Source: Gammaproteobacteria bacterium (GTDB lineage Bacteria; Pseudomonadota; Gammaproteobacteria; JAKEHO01). Taken from it: DNA of 64,000 nucleotides. The position numbers were made by a program, and so were the translations under genes. The stretch lies in assembly GCA_027296625.1 (NCBI GenBank), contig JAPUIX010000107.1, positions 1 to 64,000 of the forward strand, read 5' to 3'. This document shows positions 18,695-28,303 of the stretch, piece by piece (positions within the stretch are counted from its first letter, which is position 1; the number at the start of each line of letters is the position of its first letter). Under the pieces are notes generated by a model, which saw only the letters and a program-made list of their open reading frames with translations, did no database searches and was not told the DNA's origin.

Positions 18695-20107
18695 TTAAAG
18701 CGCTTCGGTAGCGAAATCCGCGAGTCGTGATCGCTCTCCACGACGCAAAGTAATATGTCCGCTGTGCGCCCAGTTTCTGAAGCGGTCGACAACATATGTC
18801 AGTCCTGATGTTGTTTCCGTCAGATACGGTGTATCAATCTGCTCGATGTTCCCCAGGCACACAACTTTAGTGCCGGGGCCTGCACGTGTGATGAGAGTTT
18901 TCATCTGCTTGGAAGTCAGGTTCTGCGCTTCATCAATAATGATGTATCGATTAAGAAAAGTGCGTCCACGCATCAAGTTGAGTGAACGCAACTTAATGCG
19001 GTTTTTTAGTAAATGTGCAGTTGCTGCACGTTCCCAGTCGCCACCTATGTCCGTATTGGTAAGGACCTCCAGATTATCCAGTAGCGCGCCCATCCAAGGG
19101 GTCATCTTCTCTTCCTCGGTCCCGGGGAGAAAGCCGATATCTTCCCCGACTGGAATGGTCACGCGAGTCATGACGATTTCCCGATAACGCTTGTGTTCCA
19201 GCGTCTGAACGAGGCCGGCGGCTAGCGCCAGCAACGTCTTGCCGGTCCCTGCTGCACCTAGCAGCGTCACAAAATCAACATCCTCTGCCATCAAGAGGTT
19301 GAGGGCAAAGTTTTGCTCTCGGTTGCGGGCATTAATGCCCCAGATGGTGTTTCCCGTACTGCGGTAGTCAATGACACGCTCAATGATCGCCTCTTCTTTA
19401 TTGACATGGCGGACGATCGCTTCAAACGCGTCGTTGGAATCCGAGAATAGGCACTGGTACGGATAAAATCCGCCGCCGGTCGGATTAGGGAGGGCGTAGC
19501 TTGAATGTATACCTTTTTGTGCGGATACTTCGTTTATTTCTGGCCTTTCTATGAAATCCTCTCCGAGTTTCCCCATGCCTGTGTAAAGTAGGCTCACGTC
19601 ATCCAAGACCTTATCGTTGTAATAATCTTCAGCTGGAATCCCAAGGACATGTGCCTTGATACGTAAATTGATGTCTTTTGATACGAGTGTGACGGTTCTT
19701 TGTTTGTGTAACTTTTGTAGCGCCAAGGCAGCGCCAAGTATTGAGTTATCTGGAATGCTGCCCGGTAAGTGCGCCGGCAAGTCTTCCATCAGCGTGCGAG
19801 TCTGCAGGAAAAGGCGACCATGTGGTATTGGGTTACCGTTTTGATGTTGGATGGCTGGCAACGCCAGTCCCTGCTCGATCGTGTTTTTATGCGTGTTCCC
19901 GATCAAGTCATCCAAAATTCGGCTGACCCGGCGAACGTTGCGCGCAACCTCTGATGACCCTTTTTTGGCAGCGTCTAGTTCTTCTAGTACCACCATCGGA
20001 ACGTATACATCATGTTCTTTAAACCGAAAGAGTGCCCCGGGATCGTGCATTAACACGTTGGTGTCTATTATGAAAAGCTGGCGCTGTTTTGTCTTGGCCA
20101 TGGTCAT
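18695..20107 (-). CDS. PIN-PhoH fusion protein (PhoH2 family)
   Basis: The 470-residue protein joins a PIN ribonuclease domain to a PhoH ATPase domain. The PIN part has IIDTNVLMHDP (Asp15), L-E-E-L-D (Glu42/43), D-N-S-I-L (Asp120) and S-K-D-I-N (Asp145), a full acidic set. The PhoH part has GAAGTGKT at 284-291 and IIDEAQNLT as Walker B. Related PhoH2 proteins are ATP-dependent RNA unwinding and cleaving enzymes. No small antitoxin-like gene lies next to it, so it is likely a housekeeping RNA enzyme here. Confidence 0.9.
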   Translation of the reverse strand: MTMAKTKQRQLFIIDTNVLMHDPGALFRFKEHDVYVPMVVLEELDAAKKGSSEVARNVRRVSRILDDLIGNTHKNTIEQGLALPAIQHQNGNPIPHGRLFLQTRTLMEDLPAHLPGSIPDNSILGAALALQKLHKQRTVTLVSKDINLRIKAHVLGIPAEDYYNDKVLDDVSLLYTGMGKLGEDFIERPEINEVSAQKGIHSSYALPNPTGGGFYPYQCLFSDSNDAFEAIVRHVNKEEAIIERVIDYRSTGNTIWGINARNREQNFALNLLMAEDVDFVTLLGAAGTGKTLLALAAGLVQTLEHKRYREIVMTRVTIPVGEDIGFLPGTEEEKMTPWMGALLDNLEVLTNTDIGGDWERAATAHLLKNRIKLRSLNLMRGRTFLNRYIIIDEAQNLTSKQMKTLITRAGPGTKVVCLGNIEQIDTPYLTETTSGLTYVVDRFRNWAHSGHITLRRGERSRLADFATEAL

Positions 20108-20126
20108 GAGGCAGGGGTAGTACGAA

Positions 20127-20594
20127 TCAGGTAGATCTTATGGCGTCTAACACCTCGCTGATGTGGCCAGCTACTTTAACTTTTCGCCATTCCTTACGTA
20201 GGATACCGTTTTCATCTATCAAGAAGGTACTTCGCTCTACGCCCATGACCTTCCTGCCGAACATGGTTTTTTCTTTGATTACGTCATACTGGCTACATAG
20301 TATCTCATCCGCGTCGGATAGTAGATCGAAGGGTAACTGCAGCTTGCTCTTGAACTCTTCGTGGGATCGGATGCTGTCCCTTGAGACGCCCAAAATCACG
20401 GCATTATGGGTGGCGAATTCGGCAATGTGATCGCTGAATTCTTGGCCCTCGCGGGTACAACCTGGGGTATTGTCCTTGGGATAGAAATAAAGGATCACTT
20501 TTTTCCCTCTAAGACCAGAAAGGCGCACAGTCTTTGCGCCGGTCGCGGGCAGTTCAAAGTTAGGAACAGACTTTCCGAGTGTAGCTCGGCTCAT
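20127..20594 (-). CDS. bcp: Thioredoxin-dependent peroxiredoxin (BCP/PrxQ type)
   Basis: Bcp reduces hydrogen peroxide and organic peroxides. The 155-residue protein has F-Y-P-K-D-N-T-P-G-C-T with peroxidatic Cys46. The resolving cysteine normally five residues later is absent (the sequence reads C-T-R-E-G-Q-E-F). The only other cysteine is Cys100 in E-I-L-C-S. The enzyme therefore works as a 1-Cys type, or Cys100 or a partner resolves it. The gcvR-bcp neighbourhood is as in Escherichia coli. Confidence 0.93.
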   Translation of the reverse strand: MSRATLGKSVPNFELPATGAKTVRLSGLRGKKVILYFYPKDNTPGCTREGQEFSDHIAEFATHNAVILGVSRDSIRSHEEFKSKLQLPFDLLSDADEILCSQYDVIKEKTMFGRKVMGVERSTFLIDENGILRKEWRKVKVAGHISEVLDAIRST

Positions 20595-20636
20595 AATGGG
20601 AGTTACGCCTTCGTGAATAACATTATTACGGGTTTG

Positions 20637-21164
20637 TCACTTTACGGGTTCGATGATCGCATCGAGGTTAAGATGATCACAAAAATCCATGAACTCCCCG
20701 CGCAAGGCAGCGATGGAAAGGCGACTTGGTATATTTATTGTCATGTGCAGCGAGAACATGGGAGTGCCGGTATGGTCGGCATGGTAGCTATTTGTGTACA
20801 TATCTTGGATGTTTATATCTCGGGTCGCAAAAAAGTGGGCTATGTCGTTAACAATGCCCAGACGATCTAGGGACACAACGTCTACGGCATATGGCACAAA
20901 CGTCGCTGCTGGCTTCGGAGAGTCAGTACGCTTCGCGGTGATACTTAAATCAAGTCTTTCCTCAAGACGTGGCAACATGTCTTCAATCTTTGCGATGGCA
21001 TTCCAGGTGCCAGATACCATAAGAATCATTGCGATTTCGCCCCCCAGTACAGTCATTCGGCTATCCACGATATTGCAGCCACTGTCCTTGATGGCTTTGG
21101 AAAATTGGTCGACTATCCCGGGCTGGTTCTGTCCGAGTGAGACAATAACGAGGTGGTTTTGCAT
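20637..21164 (-). CDS. gcvR: Glycine cleavage system regulator GcvR-like, two ACT domains
   Basis: The 175-residue protein has two ACT domains, about residues 1-85 and 90-175, with typical starts H-L-V-I-V-S-L-G-Q-N-Q-P-G-I-V and V-V-S-L-D-R-L-G-I-V-N-D-I. GcvR binds GcvA and represses the glycine cleavage genes in enterobacteria. No gcvA is in the window, so the exact partner here is unknown. Its place between bcp and the divergent dapA-bamC pair matches the gammaproteobacterial gcvR locus and supports the name. Confidence 0.88.
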   Translation of the reverse strand: MQNHLVIVSLGQNQPGIVDQFSKAIKDSGCNIVDSRMTVLGGEIAMILMVSGTWNAIAKIEDMLPRLEERLDLSITAKRTDSPKPAATFVPYAVDVVSLDRLGIVNDIAHFFATRDINIQDMYTNSYHADHTGTPMFSLHMTINIPSRLSIAALRGEFMDFCDHLNLDAIIEPVK

Positions 21165-21304
21165 AGGAAATCGCTACAAGTTGGGGGCGCGCCTCGTGAG
21201 CATGTGAATCATTGTGCATTGATTGCGGCACGACCCGCAAGGGCGTTTACAGGTCACGGTATTGACGTGGGGGAACCATGAGTCGTGTTTGTTTGGACGC
21301 TTGT

Positions 21305-21343
21305 CTGGCCTGCTCTATTGTTGTCATGTCGATGCCAGGCCAG
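21305..21343 (+). repeat. Inverted repeat in the dapA leader
   Basis: CTGGCCTG at 21305-21312 pairs with CAGGCCAG at 21336-21343 around a 23-base loop. It lies about 40 bases before the dapA start. No T-run follows. It may form a leader hairpin or be an operator; no known riboswitch core was recognised. Confidence 0.45.
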
Positions 21344-21383
21344 TAGTATGAAATGTTTGAATTCAATATGTTAGGCTGATTCG

Positions 21384-22274
21384 ATGCTTCAAGGCAGTAT
21401 GGTTGCGATTGTTACGCCCATGAAGGGGGGCGTAACGCATGATTCGCCTGTTGATTACAAACGCCTGAGGGACCTTCTGGAGTTTCACATTGAAAATGGG
21501 ACAGATGGCATAGTTGCTGTCGGAACCACGGGCGAATCGGCAACGCTAGACGAACAGGAACATTGCGAGGTCATACGAGTCGTTGTTAAGCAGGTTGCGG
21601 GCCGGGTGCCCGTGATAGCGGGTACCGGGGCGAATTCCACGACGGAGGCTATTAGACTGACCCAGTGTGCCAAAGAAGCGGGTGCTGATGCCTGTCTCTT
21701 AGTTACCCCGTACTATAACAAACCCACCCAGGGGGGCCTCTATTTGCACCATAAAGCTGTGGCGGAGGCCGTCGTGATCCCTCAAATCTTGTATAACATT
21801 CCCGGGAGGACCGCGTGTGACATGCTGCCCGAAACGGTCGGGCGCTTGGCAAAGGTTGCCAACATTATCGGGATTAAAGAAGCAACGGCTGACCTTGTCA
21901 GGGTTGCGAAACTGAGGGAACTTTGTGGGAAGGATTTTCTCCTATTGAGTGGAGACGACGCTACGGCAATGGATTTCATGCTATTAGGCGGCAATGGTGT
22001 GATTTCTGTGACGGCCAATGTGGCACCAAGGGCGATGCACGAGATTTCTGCGGCCGCCATTGCCGGTGACCGGGCAGTGTCTGCGATAAACGACAAACTG
22101 GACGGGTTACACAAGGCTTTATTCGTCCAGTCAAATCCTATCCCGGTCAAGTGGAGCTTGTACCGCATGGGACTGATCGATGAAGCGATCCGCTTGCCTT
22201 TGACGTGGTTGGCGGAAGAGTTCCATGATGAGTTGAGGATGGCGATGGTACAGGCTGAGGTTTCCGTACTTTAG
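21384..22274 (+). CDS. dapA: 4-hydroxy-tetrahydrodipicolinate synthase
   Basis: DapA condenses pyruvate with aspartate semialdehyde in lysine and diaminopimelate synthesis. The 296-residue TIM barrel has GTTGESATL (Thr48, Thr49), PYYNKPTQ (Tyr111), YNIPGRT (Tyr137, Arg142) and GIKEAT with the Schiff-base Lys165. These give the full catalytic set. It forms a tight pair with bamC, as in E. coli, with a gap of about 10 bases. Confidence 0.97.
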   Translation: MLQGSMVAIVTPMKGGVTHDSPVDYKRLRDLLEFHIENGTDGIVAVGTTGESATLDEQEHCEVIRVVVKQVAGRVPVIAGTGANSTTEAIRLTQCAKEAGADACLLVTPYYNKPTQGGLYLHHKAVAEAVVIPQILYNIPGRTACDMLPETVGRLAKVANIIGIKEATADLVRVAKLRELCGKDFLLLSGDDATAMDFMLLGGNGVISVTANVAPRAMHEISAAAIAGDRAVSAINDKLDGLHKALFVQSNPIPVKWSLYRMGLIDEAIRLPLTWLAEEFHDELRMAMVQAEVSVL

Positions 22275-22286
22275 GTTCAGAGTGTG

Positions 22287-23456
22287 ATGTCACGTAAATT
22301 GAATGGAGTGGTGCTGCTCCTGGCGATCACGCTTGTGGGTTGTCAATACTTTCCGACCCTCGATACTGTGGCGCCGGATCGACGGAAGGAGTACCGAAAG
22401 GCGCAGACGCTGGACGATCTCGAGATCCCGCCGGACCTTACTGCCGACTCGATTCAGGACACCATGGCTATTCCAGGAGGGCTTCCGGAAGGGGTAACTA
22501 CACTGTCGGCTTATGCGGAGGAGAAGGAGTCGAGGTCTCGTGCCAAGCGGGAAGGTACAGCGGGTTCGACGGCCACCGGCGGCGCGGGTGTCATTGCCCT
22601 TGAATCGCTCCCCGACGAGCAGTGGCTCATTGTCAAGGGGAAACAATCTGACGTCTGGCCGCGGCTTCGCGAATTCTGGGCGAAGAAAAATTACGTTCTG
22701 GATTTAGACGACGAGGAGTTAGGTGTCCTGGAAACGGATTGGGTGGAGACGCGTACGAGTTCCGGGACGGTGCTGCGGGATAAATATAAGGTCTTTACGG
22801 AACCCGGTGCTCAGCCCGGCACCACGGCGCTCTTTGTCTCGCACGTGGGTGAAGTGCAGGTGCTCAATGAAGGAACCTTGGCATGGCAGGCGCGGAGCGA
22901 TGGTGTCGAACTGGAACAACAGGCCGTTGCCCAGTTAAAAGCCTACTTTGGCGGTGGTACGACGGCGCCGGGTGCGGTGGCTGTGGCCGCGACTTCGGCG
23001 GCGTTATCGTACGATGGCCAGCCGGTCGGTGCGCCCGCACCTGCCAAACTTGCGGAGCTAGTGAGTGTCGGTGACGGGAAGGTCTATCTCACAGTGCTTG
23101 AAGAGTTCTCTAACGCGTGGCCACATACTGCAATGGCGCTTGACGAAGCGGGGCTCATGATCGACGACAAGGATCGCATACGGGGTGTCTATTATGTCCG
23201 TTATAGCGAAGATATGCAGCCGCCGGCGGCGGCTTCGGAAGATAAAGAAGGCTTATTATCAAAGCTGGCCTTTTGGAAGGGCGACAAAGATCAGTCGCCT
23301 GCTGGCGAGCAGTATGTGCTCAGTCTGACGAGTGTGGGGGACAATACGGAAATGGTGATCCTGGATGAAGATGGTGAATGGGATAGCAGTGTAGGAGCCG
23401 GGCACATCTTGAGTCTGCTCGAAGAGCAGTTTAATCAAGGTTCTTTCATTCCATAA
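22287..23456 (+). CDS. bamC: Outer membrane assembly factor BamC
   Basis: BamC is a lipoprotein of the BAM complex that folds outer membrane beta-barrels. The signal peptide ends in the lipobox LVGC with Cys19. It is followed by the conserved unstructured segment that binds BamD (A-P-D-R-R-K-E-Y then L-D-D-L-E-I-P-P-D-L) and two helix-grip domains at about 100-210 and 240-385. At 389 residues it is somewhat longer than the 344-residue E. coli protein, mainly through Ala/Gly-rich linkers. ATG 22287 is preferred to GTG 22284. BamB is encoded nearby. Confidence 0.9.
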   Translation: MSRKLNGVVLLLAITLVGCQYFPTLDTVAPDRRKEYRKAQTLDDLEIPPDLTADSIQDTMAIPGGLPEGVTTLSAYAEEKESRSRAKREGTAGSTATGGAGVIALESLPDEQWLIVKGKQSDVWPRLREFWAKKNYVLDLDDEELGVLETDWVETRTSSGTVLRDKYKVFTEPGAQPGTTALFVSHVGEVQVLNEGTLAWQARSDGVELEQQAVAQLKAYFGGGTTAPGAVAVAATSAALSYDGQPVGAPAPAKLAELVSVGDGKVYLTVLEEFSNAWPHTAMALDEAGLMIDDKDRIRGVYYVRYSEDMQPPAAASEDKEGLLSKLAFWKGDKDQSPAGEQYVLSLTSVGDNTEMVILDEDGEWDSSVGAGHILSLLEEQFNQGSFIP

Positions 23457-23467
23457 TGCGCCATTTG

Positions 23468-24811
23468 TTATGCTTGACTGCGATTAAATGGATTTTCTCC
23501 ACGTCTAAACTCCACCCGCACAGGAGTTCCCTCAAGCCTTAGCGCCTTGCGCAGCGTGTTTTCCAGATAGCGGCGGTAGGGCTCCGGAACATGCTCGGTC
23601 TGGTTGCCGTGGATGACGACACGCAACGGATTATGCCCTCCTAGATGAGCGTACCGCAGTTTTATGCGTCGGCCGCGCACCACCGGCGGCGGCTGAGACT
23701 CGACGGCCGCATGAAGCAGACGTGTTAGCCTCGATGTTGGAATCTTCGTGAAGGTGGCTCTACCTACGCGATCAATCGCGTTGAAGAGTTTGCCGATTCC
23801 GGTGCCATAGAGAGCTGAAATATAGTATACGGGGGCGAAGTCGATGAAGTGCAGCTTGCGCTCGATTTGATTAGTTTTTTCGGCTTTTTGAGACACATTT
23901 AAGCGGTCCCATTTGTTGACGGCGAGTACGAGACCTTTGCCGCTGTCCAACACAAGCCCGAGTAACTTCGTATCCTGGCCTGTTACTCCTTCATTGGCAT
24001 CTAATACCATGATAACGACGTGGGTCGTGTCTACGGCCTGTAATGTTTTTATGATACTAAACTTCTCGACAGCGTCTTTAACCCGAGCGCGCCGGCGTAC
24101 GCCAGCTGTATCGATAAACGTGTAGTCTTCGCCGTTGCGCGTAAAGGGGATGACGATACTATCTCGGGTGGTGCCGGGCTGTTCATCAGTGAGTACGCGT
24201 TCCTCCCCGAGGATTCGGTTGACCAGGGTGGATTTTCCCACATTGGGGCGGCCAATGACGGTGATTCTGAGCGTATCTTCCGAATAGTCTTCCTCAGCCT
24301 CGCAAGCGCTCTCCGGCAGCGTAGAGAGAATAGCATCCATCATGCGATTGATCCGATGGCCGTACCTAGCCGAGATCGCATGAGGCGGTTGGAATCCAAG
24401 GGCGTGAAATTCGGCGCTTGCAACATCCGTGTCAAGCCCTTCGGTTTTGTTGATAACGAGGTATACGGGTTTACCGAGGACACGCAATTGGCCAGCAATG
24501 CCTTCGTCTGCAACAGTTAGGCCCGTACGCCCATCAACTAGCATCAATGTGAGGTCAGCCTCGCGGACTGCCTGAAGCGATTGGCGCGCGATCAATCCCG
24601 CCATGGACGCGCTGGCTTTTTCTCCGTCCCCGAGCCCTCCAGTATCGACAACGAGGTAGGACCATTGACTGTGTTGCCCTCGGCCAAACTGACGGTCCCG
24701 CGTCAGGCCAGGCTCGGCTGTGACAAGGGCATCGCGACTTCTGGTGAGCCTATTAAAGAGCGTGGACTTGCCTACGTTGGGGCGCCCAACTATGGCGATT
24801 ACCGGTTTCAT
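23468..24811 (-). CDS. der: Ribosome assembly GTPase Der (EngA)
   Basis: Der has two tandem GTPase domains and assists 50S subunit maturation. The 447-residue product shows GRPNVGKSTLFNRL at about 9-22 and a second GRPNVGKSTLVNRI near 181-194, each with its own DTAG/DTGG and NKxD/NKTE motifs. The C-terminal KH-like domain (about 355-440) ends in a basic stretch. It follows bamB at 21 bases on the same strand, a conserved neighbourhood. Confidence 0.97.
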   Translation of the reverse strand: MKPVIAIVGRPNVGKSTLFNRLTRSRDALVTAEPGLTRDRQFGRGQHSQWSYLVVDTGGLGDGEKASASMAGLIARQSLQAVREADLTLMLVDGRTGLTVADEGIAGQLRVLGKPVYLVINKTEGLDTDVASAEFHALGFQPPHAISARYGHRINRMMDAILSTLPESACEAEEDYSEDTLRITVIGRPNVGKSTLVNRILGEERVLTDEQPGTTRDSIVIPFTRNGEDYTFIDTAGVRRRARVKDAVEKFSIIKTLQAVDTTHVVIMVLDANEGVTGQDTKLLGLVLDSGKGLVLAVNKWDRLNVSQKAEKTNQIERKLHFIDFAPVYYISALYGTGIGKLFNAIDRVGRATFTKIPTSRLTRLLHAAVESQPPPVVRGRRIKLRYAHLGGHNPLRVVIHGNQTEHVPEPYRRYLENTLRKALRLEGTPVRVEFRRGENPFNRSQA

Positions 24812-24832
24812 CGTTGAAGCTCTGTGTGAATT

Positions 24833-25996
24833 TTACTGGTAACGATAGGCGCCTAGCGTGCCGCCCGTCGTGTAGGCGAATAAGATGTTATTGATGACTA
24901 TGGGTGGTGCGATAATGCTGTCATCGCTTACATGGTTCCGAGCGACAAACCGGCCATCGTTTTTATGCATCCAATGTAAATAGCCCTCAAGATCTCCGAC
25001 CACGACGAAGTCCCCAAAGCTAGCCGGGGCGGTGGCGGCGCGGGCATGAAGCTTTTCCTGCTTCCAGAGTGATGTTCCGGTGAAGCGGTCTAAAGCCCAG
25101 ACGTGACTTTGATCATCAGTAACATAGAGATTGTGTTCGTCTACGCCAATACCTGCGTATGAGGAAATCTCTCGGTTCCAAATCATGCGCCCGGTTTGTT
25201 GATCGATCGCTGCGATGCGGCCTTGAAAGGTCGCGACGTAAACGGTTCCATCGATGACGTACGGCTCACTGTCGATGTCAACAATTCTTTCGAGTTCCGT
25301 TCGTCCTGAGGGTATTGCGATCGGCGTCTCCCAGATGGGTCTTCCAGAATTCAGTTCAAGCGCAACCAATCGGCCACTGGCGAAGCCCCCGATCACCATG
25401 TTATCGGTTATCGCTGGGGTGCCGGTGCCACGCAACGTTAAGGCCGGTACGGTGCGCTCGTAAACCCACAGGCGCTCACCGCCTCCGGCATCAAGGCCAA
25501 AGACCTTCCCATCCACGGTACGAATGACAGCGACGTTATTTGCGATCCGAGGCGAGGCGAGGACCTCGCTGGAAACATGTGATTGCCATTGCAATGCTTT
25601 TTCCTGCTCCGCCACAGCGAGAACCTGTCCCTCGATTGTGCCGACCACCACGAGCCCGTCACCGATACCCGGGCCACCTGAAATTGGCGCATCCGTATCC
25701 AACTGCCATACGAGTTGTCCGTTGGTTGCGTCAAATGCACGGATCTCTCCACGTGGATCCGCGACGAAAACGTGGTCATAAGTCGCGGCGGGTGTTAGTT
25801 TGAGATATTGTTTACCAGCGCCCTTACCGGCGCTTTTGGTCCAAAGCGTTACGATCTCAATTTCAGCATCGAACTCTTCGAGTGGCGCCGGGGGATCCGC
25901 ATTATCTTCCCCGCCCAAGAAGGTTGTGATGTAGTCGCCGACACCACAGCCGCTTAATTGGATGATGCCGGCGATCAGGCACAGTCTTAGGATCAT
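24833..25996 (-). CDS. bamB: Outer membrane assembly factor BamB
   Basis: BamB is the eight-bladed propeller lipoprotein of the BAM complex. The 387-residue precursor has the lipobox L-S-G-C with Cys17. Repeats with A-x-D-x-x-T/N-G-x-x-x-W (for example AFDATNGQLVW, ALDRFTGTSLW) mark the PQQ-type blades. Its start overlaps the yfgM stop by four bases. bamB and bamC in one window match the known scattered but adjacent arrangement in gammaproteobacteria. Confidence 0.95.
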   Translation of the reverse strand: MILRLCLIAGIIQLSGCGVGDYITTFLGGEDNADPPAPLEEFDAEIEIVTLWTKSAGKGAGKQYLKLTPAATYDHVFVADPRGEIRAFDATNGQLVWQLDTDAPISGGPGIGDGLVVVGTIEGQVLAVAEQEKALQWQSHVSSEVLASPRIANNVAVIRTVDGKVFGLDAGGGERLWVYERTVPALTLRGTGTPAITDNMVIGGFASGRLVALELNSGRPIWETPIAIPSGRTELERIVDIDSEPYVIDGTVYVATFQGRIAAIDQQTGRMIWNREISSYAGIGVDEHNLYVTDDQSHVWALDRFTGTSLWKQEKLHARAATAPASFGDFVVVGDLEGYLHWMHKNDGRFVARNHVSDDSIIAPPIVINNILFAYTTGGTLGAYRYQ

Positions 25997-26649
25997 TGCT
26001 CGTCAGCTTCTGGGGCGGCCAATTGTCCCAAGTCATCAAGTTTCAATTGCAATATGGAACGGTCACTGGCGGTGGCGTCGGTGCTCGCGAGCGCCTGTAA
26101 GTAGGCAGCACGGGCCTGGTAAGGTTTACCTTGCGCAACAAGGATGTCACCTCTTAGCTCTTGGTAAGTGCCGAGAAATTGCCCTACATCGACCCCGCCG
26201 ATCATTGCCTCCGCGTCGGCGCTGTCCCCCTCAGCAAGTAACAGCCGTGCAAGGCGTAATCTGGCGATGTGTTGGAATTCACTCTGATTCGATTGCTCGA
26301 GAATCGACATTAGGTATCCTTTTGCATCCGTGATCCGATCGTCTTCTGTTGCCATTCTTGCCAGACTGAACGCTGCAAGTGTCGCGTAAGCGCTACCCTC
26401 AAATTGATCGATAATTGACTCGCCGAGCTCGTGAGCAGCCTTACTTTGCCCTTGCTTGGCCTGAATCGCCATTTCCTGGAACTGTCGAGAGGCTTTTTGA
26501 GCTTCTTCGGTAACGTGTGCTTGCCATTCGCGCCAGCCGAATATCGCCCCAAAACCAATGACACATCCGGTAATGACAGCTTTACCGTTTTCTCGCCACC
26601 ATTTCTTTAGGGCTTCGACTTGCTCCTCTTCGGTGGTATAAATCTCCAC
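25993..26649 (-). CDS. yfgM: YfgM-like inner membrane protein with periplasmic TPR domain
   Basis: The 218-residue protein has an N-terminal membrane helix at about 22-42 (I-T-G-C-V-I-G-F-G-A-I-F-G) and a helical repeat region that fits the TPR_21/YfgM family. YfgM is an ancillary SecYEG translocon and periplasmic chaperone network protein. AAGGAGGG lies six bases before the ATG. It overlaps bamB by ATGA and lies 147 bases downstream of hisS. Confidence 0.9.
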   Translation of the reverse strand: MEIYTTEEEQVEALKKWWRENGKAVITGCVIGFGAIFGWREWQAHVTEEAQKASRQFQEMAIQAKQGQSKAAHELGESIIDQFEGSAYATLAAFSLARMATEDDRITDAKGYLMSILEQSNQSEFQHIARLRLARLLLAEGDSADAEAMIGGVDVGQFLGTYQELRGDILVAQGKPYQARAAYLQALASTDATASDRSILQLKLDDLGQLAAPEADEQ

Positions 26650-26724
26650 GACACCCTCCTTGGGGTTACGTAATTTACTGGTGCTGCGATTTTACCCGGC
26701 ACGCTCGGCAATAGTAGCTAAGCT

Positions 26725-26730
26725 ATTATA
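26725..26730 (-). promoter_or_regulatory. Candidate -10 element for yfgM-bamB-der
   Basis: The minus strand reads TATAAT here, about 75 bases before the yfgM start, in the 147-base gap behind hisS. No well-spaced -35 is visible; a TTGCAG lies 21 bases upstream, which is too far for standard spacing. The call rests on the perfect -10 hexamer alone. Confidence 0.3.
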
Positions 26731-26795
26731 ACGCGCCTTCCCCTGGTTTCGCTGCAAGAGGCCGATGCTCAATGTGCACCTTATAATGGCGAATT

Positions 26796-28142
26796 CTAGG
26801 GAAGGTTCTTTTTGTCGACAAATCGCCTGATGTAGTTAACGAGCTCACTCTGTGGCAAGGTGATTTGTGGCTTCTTCTCGCGAAGGTGCTTGATGCTCAC
26901 AGTGTCGTTAGCGATTTCGTCTTCGCCAAGTACTAGTGCTATCAGGGCATTCGATCTGTCGGCTCGTCTGAATTGGCTTTTGAAACTGCCGCCAACGCAG
27001 TCAGTGAGCAGCCTAACGCTCGGCAATGTATCGCGTAATGATTCTGCTAGTTGAAGACCGGGATTGTTGGCATCGTTACCAACGGAGATAATGTACGCGT
27101 GAGGTGGCTGGCTGGGCGATTGGTCTGGACTCGCGTCATCCATCAAGGCCACCAATCGTTCTACACCTATGGCAAAGCCAATTGCCGGTGTTGCCTTGCC
27201 ACCAAAATGTTCTACCAACCCATCATAACGCCCACCGGCACAGACCGTGCCCTGTGCCCCGAGACTTTTCGTTATCCATTCAAATACCGTCTTGCCATAG
27301 TAGTCTAATCCCCGCACCATCCGCGGGTTGACCTTATAGGCGATTCCCGCCTCATCCAGCATTAAACGCAGCCCTTCAAAATGCACGGACGATTCATCAT
27401 CCAGATAATCCTGGATACTCGGGGCTTCCGCGATCATATCTTGCATCTTTGGGTTCTTGCTATCGAGGATTCTGAGTGGATTGCTCTTGAGGCGTCGTTT
27501 GCTGTCTTCATCGAGCTCTGACAAGCGTTTTGAAAAATACGCGATCAGTTTTTCCCGATATGATGCACGCGATCGCGTAGTACCTAGCGAGTTTATTTCA
27601 AGACGCACGTCAGCCAATTCGAGCGCCTGCCATATGCGTGCTGTCATTAGAATCAATTCAGCGTCGATGTCGGGACCGGGCATGCCGAAGGCCTCAACTC
27701 CGACCTGGTGGAACTGTCGATATCGTCCTTTTTGTGGACGCTCATGTCTGAACATGGGCCCCACATACCATAGGCGTCGAGGTTGCTTGTAGAATAAACC
27801 GGATTGCAGGCCAGCACGGACGCAGCTTGCAGTACCGTCCGGTCGCAACGTGATACTGTCGCCGTTTCGATCGACAAATGTATACATTTCTTTTTGGACA
27901 ATATCTGTTAGCTCGCCAATGGACCGTGCGAAAAGGGCTGTCTTCTCGAGCAAGGGCAAGCGGATTTCCTCATAGCCGTAGCTTTCCACGATTGTGCGTA
28001 CAATCTGTTCGAGTCGCTGCCAGATTGGCGTCTTATCCGGAAGAATGTCATTCATCCCGCGAATGGGATCAATTACATCAGGCAAGGGAAGCTCCTCGTA
28101 GGTAGCTACGTTTATGGGTTGGTACTGAGGCATTAATCGCAA
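26796..28142 (-). CDS. hisS: Histidyl-tRNA synthetase
   Basis: HisS charges tRNA-His. The 448-residue class II synthetase has R-G-M-N-D-I-L-P as its opening, motif 2 [16 protein letters not shown], the histidine-specific motifs [10 protein letters not shown] and GGRYDGL, and GIGVERL-like GFAIGVERL as motif 3. The frame extends about 20 residues ahead of the usual start; ATG at 28142 or 28133 are both possible. It is separated from rodZ by about 160 bases, where ispG would normally lie. Confidence 0.96.
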   Translation of the reverse strand: MRLMPQYQPINVATYEELPLPDVIDPIRGMNDILPDKTPIWQRLEQIVRTIVESYGYEEIRLPLLEKTALFARSIGELTDIVQKEMYTFVDRNGDSITLRPDGTASCVRAGLQSGLFYKQPRRLWYVGPMFRHERPQKGRYRQFHQVGVEAFGMPGPDIDAELILMTARIWQALELADVRLEINSLGTTRSRASYREKLIAYFSKRLSELDEDSKRRLKSNPLRILDSKNPKMQDMIAEAPSIQDYLDDESSVHFEGLRLMLDEAGIAYKVNPRMVRGLDYYGKTVFEWITKSLGAQGTVCAGGRYDGLVEHFGGKATPAIGFAIGVERLVALMDDASPDQSPSQPPHAYIISVGNDANNPGLQLAESLRDTLPSVRLLTDCVGGSFKSQFRRADRSNALIALVLGEDEIANDTVSIKHLREKKPQITLPQSELVNYIRRFVDKKNLP

Positions 28143-28303
28143 AGAGTAGCCGTTCGGCGCTGTCTATCATGGTAGATCCGCAAAGACCGATCGGGTCAAG
28201 TTCCTATGGGCTGAATATTGCCAGAGGTCGTTCGTACGTTGCAGGAGACGCCCCACGTGGCAATGCTGTGTCCGGCATGCAGCGTATTCGAAGATCGGCA
28301 AAC

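Noticed and set aside
18695-20107. Type II toxin-antitoxin locus for the PIN domain protein
   Set aside because: No small antitoxin-like gene is adjacent and the PIN domain is fused to a PhoH ATPase, a known stand-alone architecture.
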